Shown here one piece after another: positions 34,286 through 42,739 of a stretch of DNA of 64,000 nucleotides. Origin of the DNA: Chryseobacterium sp. ISL-6 (GTDB lineage Bacteria > Bacteroidota > Bacteroidia > Flavobacteriales > Weeksellaceae); contig NZ_JAGGPT010000013.1 of the NCBI RefSeq assembly GCF_018613715.1, positions 62,001 to 126,000 of the forward strand, read 5' to 3'. A program made the position numbers and the translations under genes. The notes beneath the pieces are model-generated. The model had not been told where the DNA came from. It worked only from the letters and a program-made list of their open reading frames with translations, and searched no databases. Position 1 is the first letter of the stretch. The number at the start of each line of letters is the position of its first letter.

Positions 34286-34693
34286 TCAGTCGATCAAATC
34301 CATTAATGTTTTTTCTTCAAGGATCCTAAGTGAGGCATCCCGAACTTCGATAAGTACATCGTGTAGACCACAGTGATCTTCATTGCAGTCATCACATTTT
34401 TCATAGAAATTTAAACTTACACAGGGAAGCATAGCAATAGGTCCGTTCACTAAACGGATAATTTTAGCAAGCGTCACATTGGCAGGGTTTTCTTTAAAGA
34501 AATATCCACCACCCTTTCCTTTCTTACTATCAAGGATGCTTGATTTTTTTAGTTCAAGCAGAATATTTTCCAAAAATTTCAGCGGAATTTTCTTATGTTC
34601 TGCGATTTCGGAAATAAGCGTAGGCCCTTCATTTCTTTTTTCTACAAGATATGAAAGTGCCTTAAAAGCATATTGAGATTTTTTTGACAACAT
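34286..34693 (-). CDS. Rrf2 family transcriptional regulator with Cys cluster
   Basis: A 135-residue winged-helix regulator: MLSKKSQYAFKALSYLV with HTH ISEIAEHKKIPLKFLENILLELKK and KGGGYFF wing. Cys at 91, 100, 103 and 108 (PCVSLNFYEKCDDCNEDHCGLH) is an Fe-S-cluster-type pattern as in IscR/NsrR, with an extra Cys. It is next to a TauE/SafE permease and probably controls it; sulfur or iron-sulfur sensing is inferred. Confidence 0.9.
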   Translation of the reverse strand: MLSKKSQYAFKALSYLVEKRNEGPTLISEIAEHKKIPLKFLENILLELKKSSILDSKKGKGGGYFFKENPANVTLAKIIRLVNGPIAMLPCVSLNFYEKCDDCNEDHCGLHDVLIEVRDASLRILEEKTLMDLID

Positions 34694-34698
34694 TACAG

Positions 34699-34706
34699 CA
34701 AATTTA
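34699..34706 (-). promoter_or_regulatory. Promoter -7 element for the Rrf2 gene
   Basis: Minus strand reads TAAATTTG. Predicted start of transcription is near 34695, only two bases before the ATG at 34693, giving a nearly leaderless mRNA. Confidence 0.6.
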
Positions 34707-34880
34707 AGAAAATAGTTTCAATTGTGTAATAAGCTCTACTTAACCACAAGCGACACTATGTATCTTGTACTAAGTTACATTAATAAAGACTTCTACTCCC
34801 ATAATTCTAATCATTTATACACTATCTCCCCCGATTTAGGTAAATGGATTAAATTACTTATCCTGCGATTTCAATATCTA

Positions 34881-34888
34881 TACTTTTG
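34881..34888 (+). promoter_or_regulatory. Promoter -7 element for the DUF4268 gene
   Basis: TACTTTTG, with predicted start near 34892 and a leader of about 29 bases to the ATG at 34921. The remaining part of the gap 34694-34880 shows no other signal. Confidence 0.6.
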
Positions 34889-34920
34889 CACTTTTCCTTA
34901 TAATTCATTAAGTTTGTTTT

Positions 34921-35349
34921 ATGTTCAGTAAACAAGAAGCACAGCAGCTAAAGAAGGAGTTTTGGACGGCTTTTGGTAAGTCGTTTCCAAGAAAATGGAT
35001 GTTATATGATACAAAAGTGAAAGACTTTGCATTTAAATTTAATGCAGATAATAAAAAAGCTGAAGTTTCTCTGGATATTGAAATGAAGGATGAAATCTTT
35101 AGGAACGCGTATTATGAGAAGATATGGTCTTTGGAGGACATTCTTAAAGATTATGTAGGCGAGTTCAATAAAGATGAATATTTCACTTTAGATAACGGAA
35201 AAGTGATCAGTAAAATCTGGATCGAAAAACATAACGTTTCCATCTTTAATAAAAACACCTGGAGTGATATTTTCGAATTTTTTGTTGAAAAAATGGATGG
35301 TTTCGAAAGATTTTATTATGAGTATGAAGACTTTATAAAGGATGTTTAA
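34921..35349 (+). CDS. DUF4268 family protein
   Basis: A 142-residue soluble protein. Residues 1-60 (QLKKEFWTAFGKSFPRKWML, then KAEVSLDIEMKDEIFRNAYY) and the C-terminal DIFEFFVEKMDGFERFYYEYEDFI match the DUF4268 family of small alpha/beta proteins. Family function is not established; some members occur with restriction or helicase genes but none is adjacent here. It is a single-gene unit. Confidence 0.75.
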   Translation: MFSKQEAQQLKKEFWTAFGKSFPRKWMLYDTKVKDFAFKFNADNKKAEVSLDIEMKDEIFRNAYYEKIWSLEDILKDYVGEFNKDEYFTLDNGKVISKIWIEKHNVSIFNKNTWSDIFEFFVEKMDGFERFYYEYEDFIKDV

Positions 35350-35400
35350 CCTTCAAAAAACATTCTTTAGTAAGACAACTTAAAATTGAAATCAGTCAAT

Positions 35401-35940
35401 TTACTTTGAAATTTCCTTTAACGAGATTGATGATAGTTTAGCTTTTGCTTTTCTCTCTTGATAAGCTGCTCTTTTTGCTTTTCTCCATTCCCAAGGTGAA
35501 ACAGTTCCACTACCCGACCAAAGTCCTAATTTAAGAGATCTTGCTTTAGATTCTAATACCCCTAAATTCTGGTTATCAGAATATTGATAATACCACCATC
35601 CAAAACCTTCTTTTATAATTTTTTCAGAGAGATACTGGTCATTATTAAAATACACTTTAGCTATTATTCTACCATATCGGTCAGAATTGGTTTTGTAATA
35701 TTGGATTTGTTTACCATAAACAAGATCACTCGTGAACTGCTTGGCATTTTTTCCAAATGGCTGTCCTTTCTCGGGACAATCTACTTCTGCAAGGCGTAAT
35801 GTGGTTTGATTATTATTTTGGTCAAGAACCAAAATAGTGTCTCCATCTTTGACACCTATTACTTTCGCTTTAGTCTGTGATAAGATTAAACTTGAAGCAC
35901 CAATCAACATTAAAAAAAACAACTTCTTTACTATTCCCAT
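35401..35940 (-). CDS. Exported thermonuclease (SNase) family nuclease
   Basis: A 179-residue protein with signal peptide (to LILSQ, about 22). SNase domain about 25-155: KVIGVKDGDTILV, the catalytic Arg/Glu region LRLAEVDCPEKGQPFG, and DRYGRIIAKVYF (second Arg region), followed by LEEGFGWW-like KEGFGWWYY. It would cut extracellular or periplasmic nucleic acid using calcium. The tail is basic (RKAKRAAYQERKAKAK). Confidence 0.9.
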   Translation of the reverse strand: MGIVKKLFFLMLIGASSLILSQTKAKVIGVKDGDTILVLDQNNNQTTLRLAEVDCPEKGQPFGKNAKQFTSDLVYGKQIQYYKTNSDRYGRIIAKVYFNNDQYLSEKIIKEGFGWWYYQYSDNQNLGVLESKARSLKLGLWSGSGTVSPWEWRKAKRAAYQERKAKAKLSSISLKEISK

Positions 35941-36225
35941 TTAACTTTTCTCCTTTTATTTAACCTTCAGATTTCAATGTGCAATTTTAGGTATTTTAAA
36001 AATTTCTTACACCAGCTTTGCCAAATATTTATTAACATTGCTCAATATAAAACTACATCTAGTCTCGTTTTTTAAGAAAATTTTATCATAAATCCCAAAC
36101 CATCAAGTACTATTTTTCGTATTTTAGTCCATTAAATAGTTCGGCTTTATAAGTGTTTGTAATGCTTTTCAGCAACTTATTCCGATTCTTTCTTTTAACC
36201 TTAATCACAAAATATTTTAGATACA

Positions 36226-37044
36226 ATGGAAAACAGTACCGTTTTTTTTGCAGACGGAAGCGATCCGAAAATGATTGAAGCCTATAAAAAGGCTCAGGAA
36301 ACTTTTAAATACTTCTGGAGAGAACAATCCTGGGAGTATAACAGAATTATTCCGGGACTTAATGTTTCTTGTGTAAAAGCTGCTTTTTCTCAGGAAAACC
36401 CAGATTCTGATGAGCCAATCGTAGAACATATGTGGCTTAATGAAATTGATTTCGATGGTGATCGTGTAAAAGGAATCTTGATCAACCAACCCAATGACCT
36501 TACCAATATAGAAGTCGGTGATTATGTGGATGTCCCTTTAAATGAAATCAGTGACTGGCTTTTTGCCATGACCCCAATGACCCCAAAACCCAAAGGTCTC
36601 TCCAAACTTTTCTCATCTTCAGCAGAACCTTTACCAAAAGCTTATGGTGGTTTTACCATTCAGAAGATGCGTTCTGATATGTCAGTTTCAGAAAGAAAAG
36701 AACATGACAAAGCATGGGGACTGGATTTTGGAGATTATAACGACATTGAAATCGTTCATGGGCAGAAAGAACAACCCGAAAACCTCATCGAACATCCAAT
36801 GAGTAGAAACTCCAAGGAAAATTTTGTCCAGTTTTTAAAAGATTATCCTGATGAGATGAATTATGCAGACGAAAATGGATTTACACTTCTTCACAGAGAA
36901 ACAATTGCTGGAAATTTAACTTCAATAAAAATCTTACTGGAAGCCGGTGCTGATAAGAATGCAAAAGCCAAGAACGGAAAAACAGCACTCGACTATGCAA
37001 GACAGCTGAATTGGGAACATTTGATTCCTGTTTTAAGCAATTAA
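36226..37044 (+). CDS. DUF2314 and ankyrin-repeat protein
   Basis: A 272-residue cytoplasmic protein. N-terminal DUF2314 region (about 15-125): AQETFKYFWREQSWEYNRI, VEHMWLNEIDFDGD and VKGILINQP. C-terminal ankyrin repeats (about 205-270): GFTLLHRETIAGNLTSIKILLEAGAD and NGKTALDYARQLN in parts. DUF2314 with ankyrin repeats suggests a protein-interaction role; function unknown. In the gap upstream (35941-36225) nothing is recognised. A terminator follows directly. Confidence 0.82.
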   Translation: MENSTVFFADGSDPKMIEAYKKAQETFKYFWREQSWEYNRIIPGLNVSCVKAAFSQENPDSDEPIVEHMWLNEIDFDGDRVKGILINQPNDLTNIEVGDYVDVPLNEISDWLFAMTPMTPKPKGLSKLFSSSAEPLPKAYGGFTIQKMRSDMSVSERKEHDKAWGLDFGDYNDIEIVHGQKEQPENLIEHPMSRNSKENFVQFLKDYPDEMNYADENGFTLLHRETIAGNLTSIKILLEAGADKNAKAKNGKTALDYARQLNWEHLIPVLSN

Positions 37045-37052
37045 AATATAAA

Positions 37053-37077
37053 GAGAAGCCTTCGGGTTTCTTTTTTA
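37053..37077 (+). terminator. Terminator with UUCG-type tetraloop
   Basis: A 7-bp stem (AGAAGCC at 37054-37060 with 37065-37071, one G-U) closed by TTCG, followed by TTTTTTATTT. Confidence 0.8.
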
Positions 37078-37135
37078 TTTAAAGTAATAGTTCCATAATT
37101 TTAATATATTTAGAACCTTATTGAAAAACTAAAAC

Positions 37136-37480
37136 ATGAAACTTAAGTCTTTATTTCTTGGAGCGCTATTGCTGAGCTCCTATTCATTCGGCCAGGTTAA
37201 GGAACTGGAAAAATTCAGAAAAGAGGTTGATTTTTTAATCAATTATGATCTTGGTAAAATAAATTCAACACCTAAGACAGAAGCCAATACCATAAAACTT
37301 AAACAAAATGCTGAGAAAGCATTTCTCGAATTTATCCTCCATAAAGACAGTCAGAACTTAGATCATTTAAAAAGTAACAGCATCGATAATAAAACAGATT
37401 ATATTATTGGCAACAACAATTACTCTTTCAAGTCTTTAAGAATCGATCCCTACAATAACCATTACCAATACATCGGGTAA
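37136..37480 (+). CDS. Exported N-terminal fragment of unknown gene, joined to a spondin gene
   Basis: Signal peptide (MKLKSLFLGALLLSS to FGQ, about 20), then about 80 residues of a helical, charged region (LEKFRKEVDFLINYDL, EAFLEFILHKDSQN in part) that looks like the start of a longer protein. The frame ends at 37478-37480 after a run of nonsense-like residues (PYNNHYQYIG), just where a spondin domain becomes readable in the +1 frame (SIPTITITNTSGNTS from 37443). This looks like a chimera made by a deletion or a single frameshift. Confidence 0.5.
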   Translation: MKLKSLFLGALLLSSYSFGQVKELEKFRKEVDFLINYDLGKINSTPKTEANTIKLKQNAEKAFLEFILHKDSQNLDHLKSNSIDNKTDYIIGNNNYSFKSLRIDPYNNHYQYIG

Positions 37481-37625
37481 TACCTCCAATCCAACCCCCT
37501 TCAGTCCGGGAGTATGGGCTATTTCATATATTGCAGGTGGAAATCTTCTTAATCCAGCGCCTCTTTATAAAAAAGGAAGTCCTTCTGTTAACGGTTTAAC
37601 CAAAATTGCTGAAGCCGGTGACCCT

Positions 37626-38210
37626 ATGGATCTGGGAAATTATATCAAAGGACAAACAGGAATTTTCACTCCACTTTCTCCAATATTAGTGGTCGTTTAC
37701 AATGGAATCGATAACCCGATTTATAAAACCGGAGAAAATGACAAAGGACAGGGATTAAAAGAACTGGCTCAAAAAGGAGATGCCAGTATATTAGCGGAAT
37801 ATTTAAAGAAAGTTCAGGGAGTTAAACAGGTTTATGTTCTTCCGGCAGCAGGTTCTACGGTATTACTACCAAAAATTGCAGGCCAGTCCGGAGGTAAAGT
37901 TTCCCAACAGCTTAATGTAACACCTGGTGATAAAATTGCCATTGCCACCATGTATGGTTTCTCCAATGACTGGTTTTTTGCAACAAAAGGAAGTGGTATA
38001 GATGCAACTCAGAAAGGAGATATTTCATCTTCAATCGCTCTATACGATAACGGAACAGCACTTAATCAGTTTCCCGGTGCCGGAATCACTCAATTTAATT
38101 TAGCAGGTACGCCATTAACGGAAAGTAAACCTATACAAGAGGTTCCAAACCCAAATGCATTTACCACATTGCCTGCTATTTCAAATATAATAAAGGTAAA
38201 TCTTCAGTAA
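37626..38210 (+). pseudogene. Spondin-domain protein lacking its N-terminus
   Basis: The frame is open from 37440, upstream of its first ATG at 37626. Read from 37443 it gives ITITNTSGNTSNPTPFSPGV and WAISYIAGG, the start of a Spondin_N-type domain, then after the ATG LGNYIKGQTGIFTPLSP, GDKIAIATMYGFSNDWFFA and GITQFNLAG to the end. From the ATG alone the domain would lack its first strands and any signal peptide. Upstream is a separate signal-peptide frame. A frameshift near 37440-37480 would join them. Either pseudogene, frameshifted chimera, or assembly error. Confidence 0.55.
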
Positions 38211-38301
38211 ACGAAACTGATTATTAATAAAAGATACCTAACAATTGGACATTCAAAAAGTGTCCAATTTTCTCCTAATAAATTGTAAAAATTTAATTCA
38301 G

Positions 38302-38775
38302 ATGAAAAATCCAATACGACAAATAAAAACAACCGGCATAGTTGCTTCATTATTCTTTCTGATGCTCACTTCATTGCATGTTCAGGCACAACAAAAAGCA
38401 GCTAAAAACATGATACAAAAAGAGGAAATCAGTTTCAAAAACAGCAGCTGGAAGGAAGTAACTGCTGAGGCAATGAAAAGTGGCAAATATATCTTTGTCG
38501 ATGCCTACACGAGTTGGTGTGGTCCCTGTAAATTATTAAAGTCAACAACCTTTAAAGATAAAACCGCTGCAGCATATTTTAATAAGAACTTCATTAATTA
38601 TACCGTAGATATGGAAAAAGGAGAAGGCATTCCGCTTGCTAAAGAATGGATGATCAACTCCTACCCTTCCTTGATTTTCTTTAAACCAGATGGTAAGATG
38701 GCATTAAAGCAGATAGGATATGTAGACGGTAAAAATCTGATTGAACTGGGACAACAGGCGATCGCAAAAAAATAG
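38302..38775 (+). CDS. Exported thioredoxin-like protein
   Basis: The start is placed at 38302 (MKNPIRQIKT); a TTG start at 38245 would add 19 residues with no signal-peptide pattern. The 157-residue protein has a signal peptide (to LHVQAQ, about 29) and a thioredoxin fold with active site TSWCGPCKLLK (about 72-82), then EWMINSYPSLIFF with the cis-Pro. It would work in periplasmic disulfide reduction or cytochrome/thiol maturation. Confidence 0.88.
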   Translation: MKNPIRQIKTTGIVASLFFLMLTSLHVQAQQKAAKNMIQKEEISFKNSSWKEVTAEAMKSGKYIFVDAYTSWCGPCKLLKSTTFKDKTAAAYFNKNFINYTVDMEKGEGIPLAKEWMINSYPSLIFFKPDGKMALKQIGYVDGKNLIELGQQAIAKK

Positions 38776-38827
38776 TTAATTTTAAGTCATCGGTATGACA
38801 GTTTAAATAATTTACCAAAGGAAAAAA

Positions 38828-39697
38828 ATGATCCGGAAATACGAAGAAAAATCAACCCTCGCCCGTTTTATCATGCATATAAACAATGAGGATCTAAAAG
38901 GGATTGGATTACGGAATGGCATACCGGTTCCGATAAATACTTTTGTGTACAATAAAGGTGAAGCGAAAACGGTAACCATAGATGAAATCGAGTATACCAT
39001 GCCCGAAGCTTCTATATTACCATTAGTTGCCAGTCTTCATTTTGTTTTTGAACATCCGGATCAACTTATCGCATGGCAGTTTAATCGCGAATTTTATTGC
39101 ATTGTAGACCATGATACGGAAGTTGGATGCGTTGGTTTTCTATTTTATGGAATACAGCACCCAATGTTTATTAAACTGGGTACAGTAGAGAAAAAGGCAA
39201 TGATCCAGCTTGAAAAATTATTTCATGATGAATGGAAGTCAAGTGATAATTTTCAGGGAGAAATGCTGCGAACACTACTTAAACAGCTTATCATTAAAAC
39301 AACACGTATCGCGAAACAGCAATGTGAGAGCTATCAGCAGTTTCCTGATGAAAAAATGGATATTGTAAGAAAATTCATGTTGGTTCTTGAGGGAAACTTT
39401 AAGAATGAACATGGTGTTAATTTCTATGCAGCTGCACTCAATAAATCTCCAAAAACACTGAGTAATATTTTTGCTATTCTAAAACAACCTGCTCCATCAA
39501 AATTAATACAAAGCAGAATTATTTTAGAGGCGAAACGTTATCTCCATTATTCGGATAAATCGGTAAAAGAAATTGCCTATGAACTTGGATTTGAAAGCTC
39601 GGCTCATTTTAGTCGGTTTTTTAAAATGTATTCCGGAACCAATGCTTCGGAGTTCAGAAGCTCATCAATGACCTTACCTACAAAAATTAATCCTTAA
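38828..39697 (+). CDS. AraC family transcriptional regulator
   Basis: A 289-residue regulator: N-terminal cupin-like sensing domain (about 1-175, with TLARFIMHINNEDL and AWQFNREFYCIV) and C-terminal double HTH (about 190-289, NFYAAALNKSPKTLSNIF and SVKEIAYELGFESSAHFSRFFKMYSG). It starts 52 bases after the thioredoxin-like gene. Target unknown; it precedes the three-unit cassette at 40-42.7 kb on the same strand. Confidence 0.9.
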   Translation: MIRKYEEKSTLARFIMHINNEDLKGIGLRNGIPVPINTFVYNKGEAKTVTIDEIEYTMPEASILPLVASLHFVFEHPDQLIAWQFNREFYCIVDHDTEVGCVGFLFYGIQHPMFIKLGTVEKKAMIQLEKLFHDEWKSSDNFQGEMLRTLLKQLIIKTTRIAKQQCESYQQFPDEKMDIVRKFMLVLEGNFKNEHGVNFYAAALNKSPKTLSNIFAILKQPAPSKLIQSRIILEAKRYLHYSDKSVKEIAYELGFESSAHFSRFFKMYSGTNASEFRSSSMTLPTKINP

Positions 39698-40066
39698 ATT
39701 AATTTTACAACTTTACGTCTTTCCTTTTATCATATAATTCTGAAAAATGCCTATACTACAAGTATAATATAACTATAGAAAAACAGTCTCCAGAGGTATG
39801 CTGTCTATAAAAATCACCCTTCAGTATGCAGCAGAACTGGAATTCAAAAAGGAAATTCCCGGCAGCATAATATTAAATTCAAATAATTAATATTCAGATA
39901 ATTATAATTCATAAGTATTTCTACGGACCATCTTATTTGGTTATTTCTACTCTAAAATTCACTTCTTTTTGTTTGTTACTTTGAATTGTTCAATCAGAGT
40001 AAAACACAGGCCAAGTCAAAAAAGCCTTTTCATAAAAGAATAACAATTAACCAAAAAAACAAAACC
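39698..40066. other. Intergenic region without recognised gene
   Basis: About 370 AT-rich bases. TTACTTTG at 39976-39983 is an imperfect -7 match for the gene at 40067. A longer in-frame extension of that gene to 39986 exists but has no RNA or protein support. No repeat or RNA gene seen. Confidence 0.4.
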
Positions 40067-40720
40067 ATGGACACTATTGAAATTATCAAAACCGGAGTGG
40101 GTTTCAGCGACCCTTTTGAACCTATTGTTTCAGATCTAAAAGGAGAAGCAAAAGAATCGTATTCAATCGAAGTATCAGGACAGGGACAGCTTACAGGACT
40201 TTCCTATACCATTCCTGCACACACTGAAGGAAGAATCACAGCAACGCTTCAGATATCTGCTTTATCAAGTCAGGATGTAAAAGATCTTAATAACCTGGCA
40301 CTGGGTATGCTGGAAGCATCTTACCAAGAAGAAGTTAAAGAATATGAGAAAACATCGGCCAGTGCCAACCTATCCGTTTGGACCTGGTTCTTTGGCGGTG
40401 GTGGTGCTTCTGCTTCTTATGAAAAAACAAAGGATTCAATGAAATCTAAAGGCCTTACTGAAGCGCAGATCACTACTTTAATGAATGCATTCCTTGAAAA
40501 GGCAAAAAACATGTCATCAGTAAAAATTGACTTCTATGTTAATAATTCTGCGAATGATTATTCTGTTTCTGGAGACCTTTATTTATATACCGTTTCAGGA
40601 TCTATCAGCACTGAAAAAGGAACATCACAATACCGTATGTTAGCTGATCAGGCTTCAGCCGGTGGTCCGCCTCCATCAGGTGGTGGGGCTCCTTCATCAG
40701 GAACGATCAAACTGAACTAA
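40067..40720 (+). CDS. Unknown glycine-rich, possibly membrane-active protein
   Basis: The start is at 40067 (MDTIEIIKTG); 217 residues, no signal peptide. Layout: beta-rich part (about 25-80, YSIEVSGQGQLTGLSYTI), a helix (about 85-108), a hydrophobic glycine-rich segment (SVWTWFFGGGGASASY, about 110-125), another helix (about 130-155), a second beta part (about 157-195) and a Gly/Pro/Ser tail (PPPSGGGAPSSG). The central WTWFFGGGG stretch could insert into a membrane. Family not recognised. It is a one-gene unit, directly before a protease gene. Confidence 0.7.
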   Translation: MDTIEIIKTGVGFSDPFEPIVSDLKGEAKESYSIEVSGQGQLTGLSYTIPAHTEGRITATLQISALSSQDVKDLNNLALGMLEASYQEEVKEYEKTSASANLSVWTWFFGGGGASASYEKTKDSMKSKGLTEAQITTLMNAFLEKAKNMSSVKIDFYVNNSANDYSVSGDLYLYTVSGSISTEKGTSQYRMLADQASAGGPPPSGGGAPSSGTIKLN

Positions 40721-40744
40721 CACTCACTTTTAGTGAAGATCATT

Positions 40745-40784
40745 AAAATTCGGGACAGCATCAAAAAAGCTGTTCCGAATTTTG
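40745..40784 (+). terminator. Terminator after the glycine-rich protein gene
   Basis: A 15-bp stem (AAAATTCGGGACAGC at 40745-40759 with 40769-40783, one G-U) with a 9-base loop and TTTT at its end. Confidence 0.8.
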
Positions 40785-40832
40785 ATACTGGTCATATCAT
40801 CCCATCAACCAACCCAATTAAAAACCAAAATC

Positions 40833-41852
40833 ATGAAACTAAGTAACGAAGAGCTGGCATTACATGATGTAATGGCTGCAAAACTACCTGACCTTATTGA
40901 GGAATACTTCAAAAGACCTGAAATAACTTCTGTTGGCGTTTCCCTGAAAACCGTTAATGATGAACTTACCCATCAATTGAGCTATACTTTTGGTGTAAAA
41001 AAGAAACTTCCGCTAACAAAAGTATCGAACCCGATTCCGGCCACCATTTCAGGATATCCGACAGATGTTATTGAGCTTGATGTTCAACCTAATACTTTAG
41101 CTGAACCTAATCCCGTCATCGAAGCTACCCGTAATGAGAAGACCGATCCATTGATCGGAGGAATCAGCATTTCAGCCAATGGTGCACTCATGCATGGTGG
41201 AAGAGAAATAAGAGGTAATGGAACTTTAGGGGTAATGGTCAATAAAAAGAATGATGACAATCCTTATATGATGACCTGTGCCCATGTACTGGTAGGTACT
41301 ACCACAAAATTGGATGCCGATGTATGTCAACAGTCAAAATGGGAAACCACTTTAGACTACTGCCATGATTGTGCTGCTTTAAAGAGCTATTATCACGAAA
41401 ATGTTTCTTTTCAAAGAGGCTCATCAACCATCAGCGCATGGCTAGACTGTGCCATTGCAAGAAAAGGATGGTTTAGAAATGCTACTATAGGAAAAGTGTA
41501 TGGCATAGGAAATGTGATTGGAGGGTTTGCAGTAATCAACGCATCTATCATCGGTGAAGAAGTTTATAAAAGTGGGATTACTACAGAAGTTACCACAGGA
41601 GATATTACAAGCATCACAACGTCACTAAGACTTGACAATTTTGATGGAACAGAGGTAATTGCCACCAATCTGACCATGGTAAGAGGGAGATCAGGACGTT
41701 TTTCCAATTCAGGAGATTCCGGATCAGCTGTCTTTACAACAAATGGTTCTCTATTGGTAGGCATACTTGGTGGGTCAACAGTTTCCGGAGATCAGGCCTT
41801 TGTCTCTCCTTCCGATGCTATTCTCAGCAAGTGGCCAGGTCTTAGCTTTTAG
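40833..41852 (+). CDS. Trypsin-like serine protease without signal peptide
   Basis: The start is at 40833 (MKLSNEELAL), 339 residues, no signal peptide or membrane helix. The N-terminal 100 residues form a separate region (MAAKLPDLIEEYF, TSVGVSLKTV). The protease domain (about 110-335) has the His motif MTCAHVLVG (about 145-153), an Asp in SAWLDCAIA (about 205) and the Ser motif SGDSGSAVF (about 295). It has four Cys around CQQSKWETTLDYCHDC. A cytosolic trypsin-like protease is uncommon in Bacteroidota. Neighbouring glycine-rich and membrane proteins may be its targets or partners, which is inference. Confidence 0.8.
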   Translation: MKLSNEELALHDVMAAKLPDLIEEYFKRPEITSVGVSLKTVNDELTHQLSYTFGVKKKLPLTKVSNPIPATISGYPTDVIELDVQPNTLAEPNPVIEATRNEKTDPLIGGISISANGALMHGGREIRGNGTLGVMVNKKNDDNPYMMTCAHVLVGTTTKLDADVCQQSKWETTLDYCHDCAALKSYYHENVSFQRGSSTISAWLDCAIARKGWFRNATIGKVYGIGNVIGGFAVINASIIGEEVYKSGITTEVTTGDITSITTSLRLDNFDGTEVIATNLTMVRGRSGRFSNSGDSGSAVFTTNGSLLVGILGGSTVSGDQAFVSPSDAILSKWPGLSF

Positions 41853-41892
41853 AATTAAAAATCCTTTTCAATTATATCATTTATACTTTGAA

Positions 41893-41918
41893 GGTGAGCC
41901 AATAGGCTCACTTTTTTT
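41893..41918 (+). terminator. Terminator after the trypsin-like protease gene
   Basis: A perfect 7-bp stem GTGAGCC/GGCTCAC (41894-41900 with 41905-41911), loop AATA, then seven T. Further on, GGGTAAAC (41972-41979) and GTTTACCC (42001-42008) form a second, weaker inverted repeat of unknown meaning. Confidence 0.88.
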
Positions 41919-42108
41919 GTTTAAATTTCTTTCAAAAAAATGATTCATATTCTTTTTCATTTTTAAAATAAGGGTAAACCCCCAATTTCCAAAAATGGAT
42001 GTTTACCCTGTGTAATACCAAAAATTTTAATTTGAAATTTGTGATACAAGTCTATCATTTAAAAAGTTAGATCCTATACTACAGATCATTATTAAAAAAT
42101 ATAACCAT

Positions 42109-42642
42109 ATGCCAAATTACAAACAACTTTTAGAAACAGCCACTGCTTATTTGCCAACATCCTTATGGGGATGGATTGCCACCATTGGTGGTACTGCAGC
42201 GGCAACTATCATTCCCTCTACCATTTATGATTTTTACCAACGGTATAAGCGTTATGTTCTTCTTGCAGATAACAGTGCTGCTTTTTTGACAGGAGGTGGA
42301 ATTCACGGTATGGACAATAATGCAGGCAACAATATCGAACAGCATCTTGACACATTCAGACAAATTAATGGTCTAAGGAATCAGAGACAAGATGATGCCC
42401 GGGCCCATCTTTCTCCTTTTGGATTATTCTATTCACAATTTTTAAGGGAGGGACATTCGGACATTGATGAACTTATTGCAAAAAATATAGCAACCATAGC
42501 TGCTGGAAGAGATTCCATAACTGATGAAGAGTTTGAATTAGCCCTTCAAAATGCTATTATGGGAGCAACACGCACAAGAGGATCACTTACCTATTTTGCA
42601 AGAAAAATAGGAGGACCAATATATAGATTGCTAGGAAGATAA
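42109..42642 (+). CDS. Unknown single-helix membrane protein
   Basis: A 177-residue protein, no cleavable signal peptide, one hydrophobic helix (LWGWIATIGGTAAATIIPSTI, about 20-40, cited in part). The rest is polar, with DNNAGNNIEQHLDTFRQING and an acidic SDIDELIAKNIATIA region and a basic C-terminus (RKIGGPIYRLLGR) that could bind membrane. Family not recognised. It has its own terminator and follows the protease unit by 256 bases. Confidence 0.65.
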   Translation: MPNYKQLLETATAYLPTSLWGWIATIGGTAAATIIPSTIYDFYQRYKRYVLLADNSAAFLTGGGIHGMDNNAGNNIEQHLDTFRQINGLRNQRQDDARAHLSPFGLFYSQFLREGHSDIDELIAKNIATIAAGRDSITDEEFELALQNAIMGATRTRGSLTYFARKIGGPIYRLLGR

Positions 42643-42663
42643 TGCTTTTTACCCTTCTATGAG

Positions 42664-42697
42664 AAACAGCGCTCCATCACAGAGCGCTGTTTATTTT
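42664..42697 (+). terminator. Terminator after the single-helix protein gene
   Basis: An 11-bp stem (AAACAGCGCTC with GAGCGCTGTTT, 42664-42674 and 42682-42692), a 7-base loop, then TATTTTTATT. Confidence 0.85.
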
Positions 42698-42739
42698 TAT
42701 TATGGATTAAGGAAAAATCCGATAAAATCCTTGATGGTC

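Noticed and set aside
34722..34931. Rightward 69-codon frame before the DUF4268 gene
   Set aside because: It covers the promoter of that gene and has Tyr/Leu/Ser-rich random composition.
41972..42008. GGGTAAAC/GTTTACCC inverted repeat considered as an attachment site
   Set aside because: No integrase or matching copy in the window; loop of 21 bases and no T-run, so it is only noted.
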